A program made the position numbers and the translations under genes. Under the pieces are notes generated by a model that saw nothing but the letters and a program-made list of their open reading frames with translations, did not search any database and had not been told where the DNA came from. A stretch of 64,000 bases of DNA, taken from positions 1 to 64,000 of the forward strand of contig JASSUL010000009.1 in NCBI GenBank assembly GCA_031963005.1, read 5' to 3'. This document shows positions 52,067 to 58,398 of the stretch, piece after piece; position 1 is the stretch's first letter, and every line of letters starts with the position of its first letter. The DNA comes from JASSUD01 sp031963005 (lineage in GTDB: Bacteria; Pseudomonadota; Gammaproteobacteria; Burkholderiales; Burkholderiaceae).

Positions 52067-52233
52067 GGGGTTTTTCTTTATGGAGTCCTGCTAGGATAAG
52101 CAGTGAAATTGCAGGAATTGCTGTGAAAAGAAAGGCTTTCCATGCAGAGTCATCCTGTGCGGGCGGATGGATTTTTCGAATAATGGGCTCTACAAGCGTG
52201 GTAATTGCAAAAGGCAAGCTCAGATAAAGGCAT
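52029..52233 (-). pseudogene. Truncated 3' copy of the gene at 53268
   Basis: On the minus strand it encodes about 66 residues ending KIHPPAQDDSAWKAFLFTAI and SLLILAGLHKEKPQKNPPQ. This matches the C-terminus of the protein at 53268-54026 at most positions, including the last 9 codons that overlap the array terminator. Similarity stops at about 52233, where sequence related to the DUF2800 gene begins. It has no start codon of its own apart from an internal TTG and is a duplication remnant. Confidence 0.85.
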
Positions 52234-52240
52234 AGAGCTC

Positions 52241-52400
52241 AGGCTGAGCAAGCGATAGAAAATGTATCAGGTGCTTCTTTATCTGCGCATGCGACACCTG
52301 GTGATAAACAATTTATTCCAAATAAGGATTGGAAAATGGGTGCCAGATTTGCCCCTGTTAAATCAATATCGTTATGTATTTAGATGTTGCTTATTAGATA
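52241..52400 (+). pseudogene. Truncated 3' copy of the DUF2800 gene and its downstream flank
   Basis: The translation EQAIENVSGASLSAHATPGD, then KQF, matches QAVENMPRPNLSAYATPGEK of the DUF2800 protein near residues 218-237. The Cys cluster is lost. Beyond it the similarity continues into non-coding flank: GGTGCCAGAT, GTATTTAG and CTTATTAGATAG here against GGTACCAGAT, GTATTTAG and CTTATTCATAG after 48960. So the fragment is the right-hand end of a duplicated segment. Confidence 0.75.
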
Positions 52401-52575
52401 GATTGTCCAGCTGAAAAAATCCCTATCTCTAATTATTCTTAAATATATTCATCCGCCTCTTGATAAAGTGAAATACGGTGTTCAGAGGAGGTATTTTTCT
52501 GAAAAAAATAATGTAGTATGACCTGCTATATGGGAGAAAACGTATTCTACATAGTGTATACAAGGCAAATATAGA
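52401..52575 (+). promoter_or_regulatory. Leader region of paralogue 4 with conserved block (copy 4)
   Basis: The conserved block GTGAAATACGGTGTTCAGAG, then TTTTTCTGAAAAAAATAATG and TAGTATG, is at 52468-52530, about 45 bases before the start. The order and spacing match copies 2 and 3. Confidence 0.6.
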
Positions 52576-53217
52576 ATGGAACCGATACAGAGCACCCCTA
52601 GCAATCCTCCTCAGCAGCCTTTTATTGCACCTCCTGCAATTAAAGTAGGGGTTAACAATGTAAGTATGACTATAAATGATACGCAGTACCGTGTAGTGGA
52701 GGAGACGATGGGAGAGGCCTTTTGGAATGACATCAAAGCCCTCATTACAGCAACGCTACATATCAGTGCTTTTTTGTTAAATATTGGTACTATTGTAGTG
52801 CTGTGTACGATGGCTTATATAGCTGCCGTAGTTGCGTTAGTTGCGATTATTGTTTCTCCTATTAAGTATGGTTTATTGGCCTTAGTGGCATCACCCTTTA
52901 TCTGGATAGCATCTAAGCCAAGTTGGATAGCATTTGTGCAAATTTGGAATTTGAGCTTATACAATTCCCTCAGCAATTGCTTGGACACCGTAGAGTGGTT
53001 AAAACCTACTGAAAAGCGGCAATATAATAACCTTGTAGAAGGCTTGAATCGCCATAGATCTGATTTCTCTTCTCATTGGGATAGAGTACGTTTGAATGCA
53101 ACCAAAATAGATAAATGTTTACAGAAGTTGCAGCCATTCACTGACAAAACGCATAAGCTACAGGCAGAGGCGTCGGCACAGGGGATTGATAATCCGACTG
53201 TGCCTTTAGCCACCTAG
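52576..53217 (+). CDS. Small membrane protein, paralogue 4
   Basis: 213 residues. Pro-rich N-terminus, YRVVEETMGEAFWNDIKALI, a long hydrophobic region (GTIVVLCTMAYIAAVVALVA; YGLLALVASPFIWIA), the signature IWNLSLYNSLSNCLDTVEWL with KPTEKRQYNNLVEGLN, and a tail (LQKLQPFTDKTHKLQAEASA) nearly matching paralogue 3. It stands after the duplication junction and before the complete convergent gene. No known family. Confidence 0.8.
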   Translation: MEPIQSTPSNPPQQPFIAPPAIKVGVNNVSMTINDTQYRVVEETMGEAFWNDIKALITATLHISAFLLNIGTIVVLCTMAYIAAVVALVAIIVSPIKYGLLALVASPFIWIASKPSWIAFVQIWNLSLYNSLSNCLDTVEWLKPTEKRQYNNLVEGLNRHRSDFSSHWDRVRLNATKIDKCLQKLQPFTDKTHKLQAEASAQGIDNPTVPLAT

Positions 53218-53262
53218 GTTAAGCGCTTTTACTACTATCCCCAATTTAATGAATTACTAATG

Positions 53263-53307
53263 CCCCCTTAAACGCATTCATTTGCATTTTGAGGGGGATT
53301 TTTTTTG
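53263..53307 (+). terminator. Array terminator 4
   Basis: CCCCCTTAAACGCATTCATT with its partner GCATTTTGAGGGGG, then eight T residues. It overlaps the 3' end of the convergent gene on the minus strand. Confidence 0.9.
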
Positions 53308-54026
53308 GGTTTTTCTTCATAGAGTCCTGCTAGGATAAGCAGTGAAATTGCAGGAATTGCTGTGAAAAGCCAGGCTTTTAATGGGGAATCGGTTTGTGCT
53401 GGAGGGTGGATTTTTTGAATAATGGGCTGTGCGAGCATGGCAAGCCCAAAAGGTAAGCTCAGATAAAAGCATATAGTGCTGACCGTGTTATTTTCAGCAA
53501 ATAGACGAATAGGCGCTTTTGATTTTGTAGCGATTTCTATGATGGAACTAGCGCGAGAGGTATCCGTGCTATGACTCTGTCGGCTAGAAGAGGCGCTCGA
53601 AATACTTCCATATATTGACGGCGTATGCATATTGGAGATATTCCCTTGTGCTGTAATTGAATCGTGAGCTGGGTTATTGGGTGTCGATATCTCTATTTCC
53701 GTCCAGGTGTTGTCCGGCGTCACTTCAGTAAGATGTTGTTCAGCACGGCGCCCTGTTTTTAAATGCTGCGTATTTTCTTGCAAAGAAGAAAAATATGAAC
53801 GCTCGGGAAGACGAGGGGTATCCGTGTCTCTGGTCTTTCGCCGGTCTTGAGTGGCCCGAGCTGCAGCATCGATCAGTGGGAACATCTCTATATCTTGAGA
53901 AGTAATGCCTGAATGACTCTCGGTTCGAAAATGGCTTGATCGAACTGGTAGTGGTCTAAGAAGGCTGTTAGAAAATATAAGAGAGGATATAGATGGCTTA
54001 TGAGCGGTTGTGATGGTGTAGGTCAT
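53268..54026 (-). CDS. Hypothetical Ser/Thr-rich protein with C-terminal membrane hairpin
   Basis: 252 residues from the ATG at 54026, which has a strong AAGGAAGGG site; the open frame reaches 54071. The first 175 residues are Ser/Thr/Arg-rich and look disordered (SIYGSISSASSSRQSHSTDT). Two hydrophobic segments follow (TICFYLSLPFGLAMLAQPI and AWLFTAIPAISLLILAGLYE). The layout resembles the PPxY protein at 577-1065. A truncated copy of its 3' end lies at 52029. No known family; together with the small paralogues it forms a convergent pair that was duplicated as a unit. Confidence 0.7.
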   Translation of the reverse strand: MTYTITTAHKPSISSLIFSNSLLRPLPVRSSHFRTESHSGITSQDIEMFPLIDAAARATQDRRKTRDTDTPRLPERSYFSSLQENTQHLKTGRRAEQHLTEVTPDNTWTEIEISTPNNPAHDSITAQGNISNMHTPSIYGSISSASSSRQSHSTDTSRASSIIEIATKSKAPIRLFAENNTVSTICFYLSLPFGLAMLAQPIIQKIHPPAQTDSPLKAWLFTAIPAISLLILAGLYEEKPKKNPPQNANECV

Positions 54027-54071
54027 TGTCCCTTCCTTATATAAAATGATGGGGTGACTAAAGAATCCCAT

Positions 54072-54535
54072 GTAAAAAAGCGCAGATTTTCCCGAGTGCG
54101 GCGTAGTACATATTGAGAAAAAATCCCTTTTCTTCGCATATTTACTTTAGGATTAGATAAAAAATTTTGAAAAAAGTAATATAAAACGAAATTGATTTAC
54201 TTTATTTTTGCTAATAGATAGTATTTTTTATATGCGATATTGAAAATAGCTCTATATATTAAAGCAGTGTCAGAAAAGAGAGAAACGCTTTTCTGTTAAG
54301 CAATATCCTGCTTTTACTTCAGAGCGCATATTGTTTTTTATATTAATGATCTATAGATTTTCAATTCCAATATTGGAAATCACATTAAAACTCTGTGTAT
54401 GTCAGATATCTTTAGAAAATATCTATAATTTCTCCACTTATTGAATACATTTTATTCTCAATTTTTATCTATAGAATATAAATTTATCTCAAATAGTTGT
54501 CTTCATTGGTGGAAGTGTATTGCAGAATCTGGCAC
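54072..54535. other. AT-rich gene-free stretch upstream of the HTH gene
   Basis: Very AT-rich. It contains the perfect 14-bp palindrome TTCCAATATTGGAA at 54365-54378, a possible operator. Promoters for the divergent genes at 53268 and 54536 should lie here. No coding frame is convincing. Confidence 0.5.
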
Positions 54536-54988
54536 ATGCCCTCTGCACAAGAAAAAACCGCTTTTGCGCAGCGCTTACAAATTGCGATGAATCAATTCGC
54601 ATCGAAGCAGCTAGCCTCTAATCCCAATGGTAGACCTATTAAAGGTGGAGCCGATTTGGCTCGCCAATTTAATTTGAAACATCCTGGCGAATCTGGAGTA
54701 TCTGTTCAAGCTGTCCATAAATGGCTTAATGGGTATGCGATTCCCCGAGGCGATAAAATTAAGACCTTGGCAACTTGGTTAGGCGTCAGTGAGCACTGGT
54801 TGCATTATGGCCCGCCTCCGGAAACCCCCGTGAGTGCTAAGAGGACGCGTTCCGAGATGCAAGAGGAGTACACCCCCTCTCCGCAAATATTAGTGTTGGC
54901 GAATCGGATTAAGGCTTTACCAGAGCATCAACGCTATTTGGTCGAGCAGTTAGTGGGTGAGTTTTACGGTAAGTTGCCTAACTATTAG
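54536..54988 (+). CDS. Cro/C1-type helix-turn-helix transcriptional regulator
   Basis: 150 residues from the ATG at 54536; a TTG at 54497 would add 13. The N-terminal helix-turn-helix region includes GGADLARQFNLKHPGESGVS and VQAVHKWLNGYAIPRGDKIK, a typical repressor HTH, followed by LATWLGVSEHWLHYGPPPE, which is common in Burkholderiales repressors of this kind. A C-terminal helical segment (ALPEHQRYLVEQLVGEFYGK) may dimerise. It sits next to yidC, where mnmE would be expected. The palindrome at 54365 may be its operator. Confidence 0.85.
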   Translation: MPSAQEKTAFAQRLQIAMNQFASKQLASNPNGRPIKGGADLARQFNLKHPGESGVSVQAVHKWLNGYAIPRGDKIKTLATWLGVSEHWLHYGPPPETPVSAKRTRSEMQEEYTPSPQILVLANRIKALPEHQRYLVEQLVGEFYGKLPNY

Positions 54989-55040
54989 CGACGCATACAG
55001 CGCGAGCTTTAAGGGCAAGATCGCATCAGGCGACCAAATA

Positions 55041-55087
55041 AAAAAGGCGCCATGCAGAAAAATTTTCTTTCTGCATGGCGCCTTTTT
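55041..55087. terminator. Bidirectional terminator between the HTH gene and yidC
   Basis: A perfect 20-bp stem (AAAAAGGCGCCATGCAGAAA and its complement) with a 7-base loop, giving T runs on both strands. It serves both convergent genes. Confidence 0.95.
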
Positions 55088-55106
55088 ATTGAGTGCTACC
55101 CAAGGT

Positions 55107-56792
55107 TTAAGCCTGTATCTGATCCTTAGATGCAGGGCTTAGGCGTTTAGTGATATACCACTGTTGTGCAATGGATAAGAGATTATTGACGACGTAGTAC
55201 AGTACCAATCCGGCCGGAAAGAAGAAAAACATCACCGAAAACGCGATGGGCATAATGACCATGAGCTTGGCCTGCAATGGGTCGGGAGGCGTGGGGTTGA
55301 GTTTGGTTTGCACAAACATCGACACCGCCATTAAAACCGGCAGGATGAAATAGGGATCTTGGCGAGAGAGATCATGAATCCAACCTAGCCAAGGTGCGCC
55401 GCGCATCTCTACCGAAGAAAGCAATACCCAGTACAGCGAAATAAAGACTGGAATTTGAATCAAAATCGGGAGGCAGCCACCAAAAGGATTGACCTTTTCC
55501 GTTTTATAGAGCTGCATCAGCTCGGTATTTAGTTTCTGGGGATTTTCTTTATGACGTGCGCGTAACGCCTGCATACGTGGCATGAGTTCTTTCATGCGTG
55601 CCATCGAACGGTAGCTCGCTGCAGACAAGGGGAAGAAGGCCGCTTTGATGAGAACGGTAAGCCCTACAATCGCCCAACCCCAGTTTCCTAGATAGCCATA
55701 GATTTTTTCTAGCAACCAGAAGAGCGGTTTGGCAATGAGCGTGACCCAGCCGTAATCCTTCATCAGCTCTAAACCGGGCGCGATGCTTTCTAGCATTTTT
55801 TCTTCTTGGGGGCCGGCAAAAAGCTGTGCAGAAACGACTTCCGTGGCATTGGGTTCCAATATGGGTAAAGGAATTTTCATCCCTATCCGATAGAGGGTGG
55901 GCTGGGGTTTATCGACATAGACAGTCCGCGTAGTATCTGCTCGAGGAATCCAGGCGGAGGCAAAATGATGCTGCACCATCGCGACCCAACCGTTATCTGC
56001 CTGCGGCACAAACTGCGCTTTTTGTTTATCAATATCGCTAAAGCTGATTTTTTGGAAATGTTCTTGGTTGCTATACATCGCAGGGCCGATAAACGTCTGC
56101 GAAAAGCGGGGGGTTTCGACGGCAGTGTTATCGCGTACGAGTTCTAAATAGAGTGCAGGCTGTGTCGGTGTAGAGCGCTTATTGATGACGGTATGTCGTA
56201 CTTCGATGACATAACTGCCCCGAGTAAAAATAAAGCTTTTGATGAGCTGAATGCCATCTTTTATCGCGGAGGTGAATTGAATTTCAAGCGTTTTTTGTTC
56301 TGGTGCGAGCGTGCGGGGTCCAGGTAGGGCTGTGAACACATCATTATGGTTCGGAAAAGCACCGCCGATAAGTCCACTACGAGCCAGATAGATATGATCT
56401 GGGCTTTGATCAAAAAGGGTGATGCTGGGGTGTGTATCCGTAGAAGAGGGATGCGAACCTGCATGAACTTGTTTTAAATCCAAATGCGATAACACCGCGC
56501 CACGGAGATTGAAGTGAACTTTGTACACATCGGTATCTAGTTCAACAGTGCCTGTAGGCATCAAATGTTTGGGTTCGGCGGTAGCGACCTCAGAGGATAA
56601 GGACAAGTCGTCAGAGGATGGGACATCACTACGGGCCTTATCCTTATCGCGCTGTGTATTAGGGCTGGTGCTATGCTGTGCGGTATCTGGAAAGAAAAGG
56701 GAAGAGCGTCCCTGATGCTGCTGCCACCTTTCCAGCAACATCACCAGGGAAGTAATCAGCAAAATCCATAAAATGGAACGTTTAACTGGCAT
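55107..56792 (-). CDS. yidC: Membrane protein insertase YidC
   Basis: About 561 residues from the ATG at 56792 (MPVKRSILWILLITSLVMLL); the open frame reaches 56843. An N-terminal anchor is followed by the periplasmic beta-supersandwich domain and the conserved five-helix insertase core: WGWAIVGLTVLIKAAFFPLS, YRSMARMKELMPRMQALRAR (cytoplasmic helical hairpin), GGCLPILIQIPVFISLYWVL. It inserts and folds membrane proteins with or without Sec. The rpmH-rnpA-yidD-yidC order is conserved. Confidence 0.97.
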   Translation of the reverse strand: MPVKRSILWILLITSLVMLLERWQQHQGRSSLFFPDTAQHSTSPNTQRDKDKARSDVPSSDDLSLSSEVATAEPKHLMPTGTVELDTDVYKVHFNLRGAVLSHLDLKQVHAGSHPSSTDTHPSITLFDQSPDHIYLARSGLIGGAFPNHNDVFTALPGPRTLAPEQKTLEIQFTSAIKDGIQLIKSFIFTRGSYVIEVRHTVINKRSTPTQPALYLELVRDNTAVETPRFSQTFIGPAMYSNQEHFQKISFSDIDKQKAQFVPQADNGWVAMVQHHFASAWIPRADTTRTVYVDKPQPTLYRIGMKIPLPILEPNATEVVSAQLFAGPQEEKMLESIAPGLELMKDYGWVTLIAKPLFWLLEKIYGYLGNWGWAIVGLTVLIKAAFFPLSAASYRSMARMKELMPRMQALRARHKENPQKLNTELMQLYKTEKVNPFGGCLPILIQIPVFISLYWVLLSSVEMRGAPWLGWIHDLSRQDPYFILPVLMAVSMFVQTKLNPTPPDPLQAKLMVIMPIAFSVMFFFFPAGLVLYYVVNNLLSIAQQWYITKRLSPASKDQIQA

Positions 56793-56896
56793 AAAAATCT
56801 CTAAAAGAGCGGCGTAGAGTGGATAAGGGGGAGGAGAAGGCATGCATGGAGGTCAATACCATACCTTCAGCAGGCAAACGGATAGAAACGCCTATA

Positions 56897-57142
56897 TCAC
56901 ATGGAGGGAGGACTTTTGCGTATTGTGGCTGTGTCAGGAACCAGATCGATGCCTCCTTGTGAAAAAGGATGGCAGCGGCAGAGTCGGCGCGCAGCAAGCA
57001 AGACACCTCGACAGACGCCATGCAGCGAAATGGCTTCATGAGCGTATGCTGAGCAAGAAGGGTAAAAGCGGCAACGCTGCCCTAAATAAGGGCTGATGAT
57101 CCCTTGATAAAGCCGCAGCAAAGCAAGAAGAAGCGTTTGCAT
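56897..57142 (-). CDS. yidD: Membrane protein insertion efficiency factor YidD
   Basis: 81 residues with the family core LLRLYQGIISPYLGQRCRFY, PSCSAYAHEAI and RLCRCHPFSQGGIDLVP. It helps YidC-dependent insertion and lies between rnpA and yidC as usual. A family A repeat begins just upstream, pushing it away from rnpA. Confidence 0.93.
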   Translation of the reverse strand: MQTLLLALLRLYQGIISPYLGQRCRFYPSCSAYAHEAISLHGVCRGVLLAARRLCRCHPFSQGGIDLVPDTATIRKSPPSM

Positions 57143-57144
57143 AG

Positions 57145-57305
57145 TACTAAACAGGTTCTGAGAACCTATTCAAAGTCTCCCAAAAGGGTGATTTTGGAGG
57201 GGAGTGGTTAGTTTGTTGGGGTTCGTCCCTCACCACCAACCTACAAAATTGGCAAAAATGTAGGTTGGGGTGAGGAACGAACCCCAACATCTGCACCAGC
57301 AGAGC
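57145..57305. repeat. Dispersed palindromic repeat, family A, long-hairpin variant, copy 6
   Basis: The central stem of about 29 bp (57215-57244 with 57260-57288) contains GGGGTTCGTCCCTCACC and a near complement, and matches the layout of copy 3. The left arm starts TAAACAGGTTCTGAGAACCT. It lies between rnpA and yidD, two genes that usually touch. Confidence 0.85.
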
Positions 57306-57313
57306 TCCTATCT

Positions 57314-57748
57314 TCATTTAGATAAGGCCGGTTGCTGTACACGCTCTAGCAGTTGAAGTATTTCTTCGCGACACGCTTTTTTCAGCGTAGGAGATGATGC
57401 GCTTATAAACTGTTTTTTATCAAAGCGGGTATGCAATCGGATGAGCACATCCCACCCAAAAAGCGTAGTACGCTGTAACCGGAATATATCCCGTGCTACA
57501 TGGCGGACCGTGCTTCGGGTGACAGAACGGGGCGCTTGCTTGCGTCCCATTACAAAACCCAGGCGCGCAGATTCCCCCGTGCGTCGGCCATACAGCACAA
57601 AATGCGGGCTACGTGCGCGAGGCCGTAAACGAAACAGTGCAGAAAAATCACTAGCGTTTAAAAGCCTGGCAGTTCTGGGAAATGCAGTATCTTCCAAAAG
57701 GGCCCCTATTTGCGATCGTGCGGTGCTCAGGATCCTCACTGTACTCAA
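57314..57748 (-). CDS. rnpA: Ribonuclease P protein component with a repeat-derived N-terminus
   Basis: The protein subunit of RNase P, which matures tRNA 5' ends. The native part begins at AFPRTARLLNASDFSALFRL (residue 22) and has the family core LGFVMGRKQAPRSVTRSTVR, HVARDIF and a region with LIRLHTRFDKKQF. Residues 1-21 (MSTVRILSTARSQIGALLED and Thr) are encoded by a family C repeat inserted at the 5' end. The frame opens with a TTG at 57748 whose first bases overlap a TGA in the upstream frame (TTGA). An ATG at 57828 (MKRVNLF) just outside the repeat is a plausible original start, now separated from the body by the insertion. The essential core seems intact. Confidence 0.9.
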   Translation of the reverse strand: MSTVRILSTARSQIGALLEDTAFPRTARLLNASDFSALFRLRPRARSPHFVLYGRRTGESARLGFVMGRKQAPRSVTRSTVRHVARDIFRLQRTTLFGWDVLIRLHTRFDKKQFISASSPTLKKACREEILQLLERVQQPALSK

Positions 57749-57807
57749 GTACAGTTCAGGTCCTTGCGCTCCTGCTCCCCCAAATAGGAACCCTTTTGGA
57801 AGATACT
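57686..57807. repeat. Dispersed palindromic repeat, family C, copy 3, inserted at the 5' end of rnpA
   Basis: Ends AGTATCTTCCAAAAGG and CCTTTTGGAAGATACT are perfect inverted repeats. The inside shares GTGCGGTGCTCAGGATCCTC, ACTGTACTCAAGTACAGT and CTGCTCCCCCAAAT with copies 1 and 2. The right boundary may extend up to 10 bases (AAACAGGTT), since that motif also flanks other repeats. Confidence 0.9.
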
Positions 57808-57845
57808 AAACAGGTTTACGCGTTTCATCGCCGTAAAAAGAGAAA

Positions 57846-57980
57846 TTAAACGGTTAAGCGTTTGCGGCCTTTAGCGCGACGTGCATTCAAAATATTGCGA
57901 CCACTGGCCGTTCTCATACGGATACGAAAGCCGTGCGTGCGCTTGCGACGGATGACCGAAGGTTGATAAGTACGTTTCAT
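57846..57980 (-). CDS. rpmH: 50S ribosomal protein L34
   Basis: A 44-residue protein, too short for usual ORF cut-offs. The start is at the ATG at 57980 and the sequence MKRTYQPSVIRRKRTHGFRI, RMRTASGRN, ILNARRAKGRKRLTV is a complete bacterial L34. It heads the rpmH-rnpA-yidD-yidC operon that runs leftward from the origin region and diverges from dnaA. Confidence 0.97.
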   Translation of the reverse strand: MKRTYQPSVIRRKRTHGFRIRMRTASGRNILNARRAKGRKRLTV

Positions 57981-58398
57981 TCAAATTCCTAACGAGTAAC
58001 AAAGTAAAAGTCGGCGTGCTGCTTACGAATAGGCGCTAGCGCACGCATAGGGGTAGTACGTATAAGATGCCACAAGGCATCATTATAAGGCCATGCTGTT
58101 TTTGTCGTGGAGAATATGTATTTTTATGCTGAATTTGGTGTTCAGAATGGGCAGAATGACAAAAGTGCGGCATTTAATCGAGTTTTCTTGTAGGCGTCAA
58201 GATTACAAGGCGCCATGACCTATGAAATGGCGGTAGAATCGCTTATTTTTTCTGATCAACTGTTCAGAGTATCTGAAAGCTGCGCATGAGAGCTTGTCTA
58301 GTATTTCCCAAAAGTGCCCTTTTTGGAAAATACGAAACAGACTCTTAGGCCGTTGGGCGGGAACAGTTGGGTAGTTTGGCGGAGTAACGTTTTTTGCT
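57981..58398. other. rpmH-dnaA divergent intergenic region (expected origin position)
   Basis: 418 bases between divergent rpmH and dnaA, where the origin lies in many bacteria. I see no perfect TTATNCACA box and no clear AT-rich 13-mer array. It holds promoters for both operons and a family C-like mini-palindrome at 58291-58350. Whether it is oriC cannot be told by eye. Confidence 0.5.
58291..58350. repeat. Mini-palindrome related to family C
   Basis: GTATTTCCCAAAAG and CTTTTTGGAAAATAC are separated by TGCC. The ends match those of copy 3 (AGTAT.TTCC.AAAAG), including the flank GAAACAGACTCTTAG, but the whole centre is missing. It lies about 50 bases before dnaA. Confidence 0.7.
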
